From positions 1-64,000 of the forward strand of contig JAYQSH010000011.1 in assembly GCA_038146805.1 (NCBI GenBank): DNA of 64,000 bases, in the 5' to 3' direction. Position 1 is the first letter of the stretch. Each line of letters begins with the position of its first letter. Of the stretch, positions 62,965 to 64,000 are shown one piece after another. Below the pieces are notes generated by a model. It did no database searches and had not been told where the DNA came from. It saw only the letters and a list, made by a program, of their open reading frames with translations. The translations under genes and the position numbers were made by a program. The stretch comes from CAIYXB01 sp038146805 (GTDB taxonomy: Bacteria > Cyanobacteriota > Vampirovibrionia > LMEP-6097).

Positions 62965-63915
62965 TTAACCATGATTCATTTTTTTATACCAATCAATTGT
63001 TTCAGACAATTTAGTTTCAAAATCACTTTCCAATTTAAAACCCAAATTTTTGAGCTTAGAACCGTCCATTGAATATCTTATATCGTGCCCCGGTCTATCT
63101 TTAACAAATTCAATTACAGATTCATCTTTACCAAGTATCGAAATAATCTTTTTAGCTAAATCTATATTTTTGATTTCTTTATGACCAGGTATGTTATAGA
63201 TTTCAGAGATTTTACCGTTGTTACGAACAAAGTCAATCGCCCCGCAATTATCTTCAACATAAATCCAGTCGCGAACATTTAAACCATTTCCATAAATAGG
63301 TACTTTTTGATTATTTCTAATCTTACTAATAATCACTGGAATTAATTTTTCTGGGTACTGATATGGGCCAAAATTATTACTTGATCTTGTAATAATTACA
63401 GGTAAACCAAAAGTCTTATAGTAAGATCTCACTAAACAATCTGCTCCTGCTTTTGATGCTGAGTAAGGGTTGTTTGGTTCTATCCTAGAATCTTCTTTAG
63501 TAGATGGATCTGTTTCAGATAGCGAACCATAAACTTCATCTGTACTGATTTGAATAAACAATTCCGGTTCTTTTCTAAGGCACTGTTGCATTAGGTTCTG
63601 TGTACCAATTATATTATTAGTTGTAAAAATTTCTGGAGTTATAATTGAGTTATCTACATGCGACTTAGCTGCAAAATTAACAACTTGATCAAATTTATGT
63701 TTATCAAATAAACCCTGTAAAGGTTCTTTGTCTAGCAAAGAAAACTTAAAGTGTTCATATCTCCTTGAATCGTTATTATCATGATTATTTTTAGAAATCT
63801 CAAAGTCTAATTCATCAATATTGAAAATTTGAACATCATCATACTTACTTAAAAGTAAATGTATAAAGTTTGTACCTATAAAACCATTTCCACCTGTAAC
63901 TAGTATTTTTTTCAT
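62965..63915 (-). CDS. rfbB: dTDP-glucose 4,6-dehydratase
   Basis: Short-chain-dehydrogenase fold: VTGGNGFIGTNFIHLLL at 6-22 binds NAD, STDEVYG at 124-130 holds the catalytic Thr/Asp/Glu, and Tyr151 and Lys155 in PYSASKAG complete it. SSNNFGPYQYPEKLIPVIIS follows. Product dTDP-4-keto-6-deoxyglucose for rhamnose or amino sugars. 316 aa, slightly short but complete. First gene of the leftward operon; 85 bp remain upstream to the window end with no recognisable gene. Confidence 0.94.
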   Translation of the reverse strand: MKKILVTGGNGFIGTNFIHLLLSKYDDVQIFNIDELDFEISKNNHDNNDSRRYEHFKFSLLDKEPLQGLFDKHKFDQVVNFAAKSHVDNSIITPEIFTTNNIIGTQNLMQQCLRKEPELFIQISTDEVYGSLSETDPSTKEDSRIEPNNPYSASKAGADCLVRSYYKTFGLPVIITRSSNNFGPYQYPEKLIPVIISKIRNNQKVPIYGNGLNVRDWIYVEDNCGAIDFVRNNGKISEIYNIPGHKEIKNIDLAKKIISILGKDESVIEFVKDRPGHDIRYSMDGSKLKNLGFKLESDFETKLSETIDWYKKMNHG

Positions 63916-64000
63916 TACTATTATTATTCCCGATTTGCTCTAATTGATAAAGATGCAATTTGTTATTATCTTACACTTGGCTTAAGCAAAGTTTTATAAT

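Noticed and set aside
1..64000. tRNA, rRNA or origin of replication
   Set aside because: No T-loop-like GTTCGA sequence with cloverleaf arms was found between genes, and recF is not next to dnaA, dnaN or gyrB.

Overview
AT-rich chromosomal window from a bacterium with a Gram-negative type envelope: it has an LptD/OstA-like outer-membrane protein, lipoprotein signal peptidase, PBP1A and polysaccharide genes. Several traits point towards the Cyanobacteria/Melainabacteria (Vampirovibrionia) side of the tree: efp next to accB, a CobT of the cyanobacterial/archaeal TIGR00303 type, an LptD-like protein of cyanobacterial build, a cyanobacterial-type NhaP and a ferredoxin-type sulfite reductase. No photosynthesis gene is present. 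This placement is an inference; no rRNA or tRNA gene was found.

Layout. 0.1-5.1 kb: a surface-glycan patch (GT2 glycosyltransferase, a broken methyltransferase, two GT-C membrane proteins). 5.1-20 kb: housekeeping genes (NhaP-type antiporter, prfB with its programmed frameshift, RluB-like, PBP1A, RlmB, DnaJ-like, LD-carboxypeptidase, RluD, LspA), a thioesterase with an orphan sugar-ABC permease, and a secreted Ig-like protein. 20-23 kb: LptD-like protein followed by a gene-free 0.85 kb packed with repeats. 23-32 kb: recF-dciA, then leftward genes argB, rnc, accB, efp, comF, a rodZ-like gene, truB, rbfA and ribBA. 32-37 kb: an unknown membrane protein, uvrC, an intact IS5-family element with TTAA target duplication, and a third copy of a 231 bp repeat. 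37-45 kb: recA, gdhA, a pseudouridine synthase, ubiE/menG, then a divergent pair of an alpha/beta hydrolase and a candidate caspase-like protein. 45-53.5 kb: sulfate assimilation (sulfite reductase, APS/PAPS reductase, siroheme synthesis, CysN, CysD) together with cobT and trpC. 54-64 kb: flavin reductase and a second polysaccharide island (SGNH + MBOAT acyl transfer, a nucleotidyltransferase-phosphatase fusion, GT2, GT-C, DegT aminotransferase, dTDP-glucose dehydratase) whose core is bracketed by a diverged direct duplication.

Three things stand out. First, eight genes, including rnc and truB, are each broken by what looks like a one-base indel, seven of them apparent losses of one base in A/T runs, and each reads on cleanly in the neighbouring frame. 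Assembly or sequencing error is the simplest explanation. Second, there are several families of structured dispersed repeats, the best being a 231 bp unit made of three consecutive hairpins; a fragment of it supplies the last codons of a tRNA methyltransferase gene. Third, there is a caspase-like His/Cys protein downstream of a 22 bp perfect palindrome.
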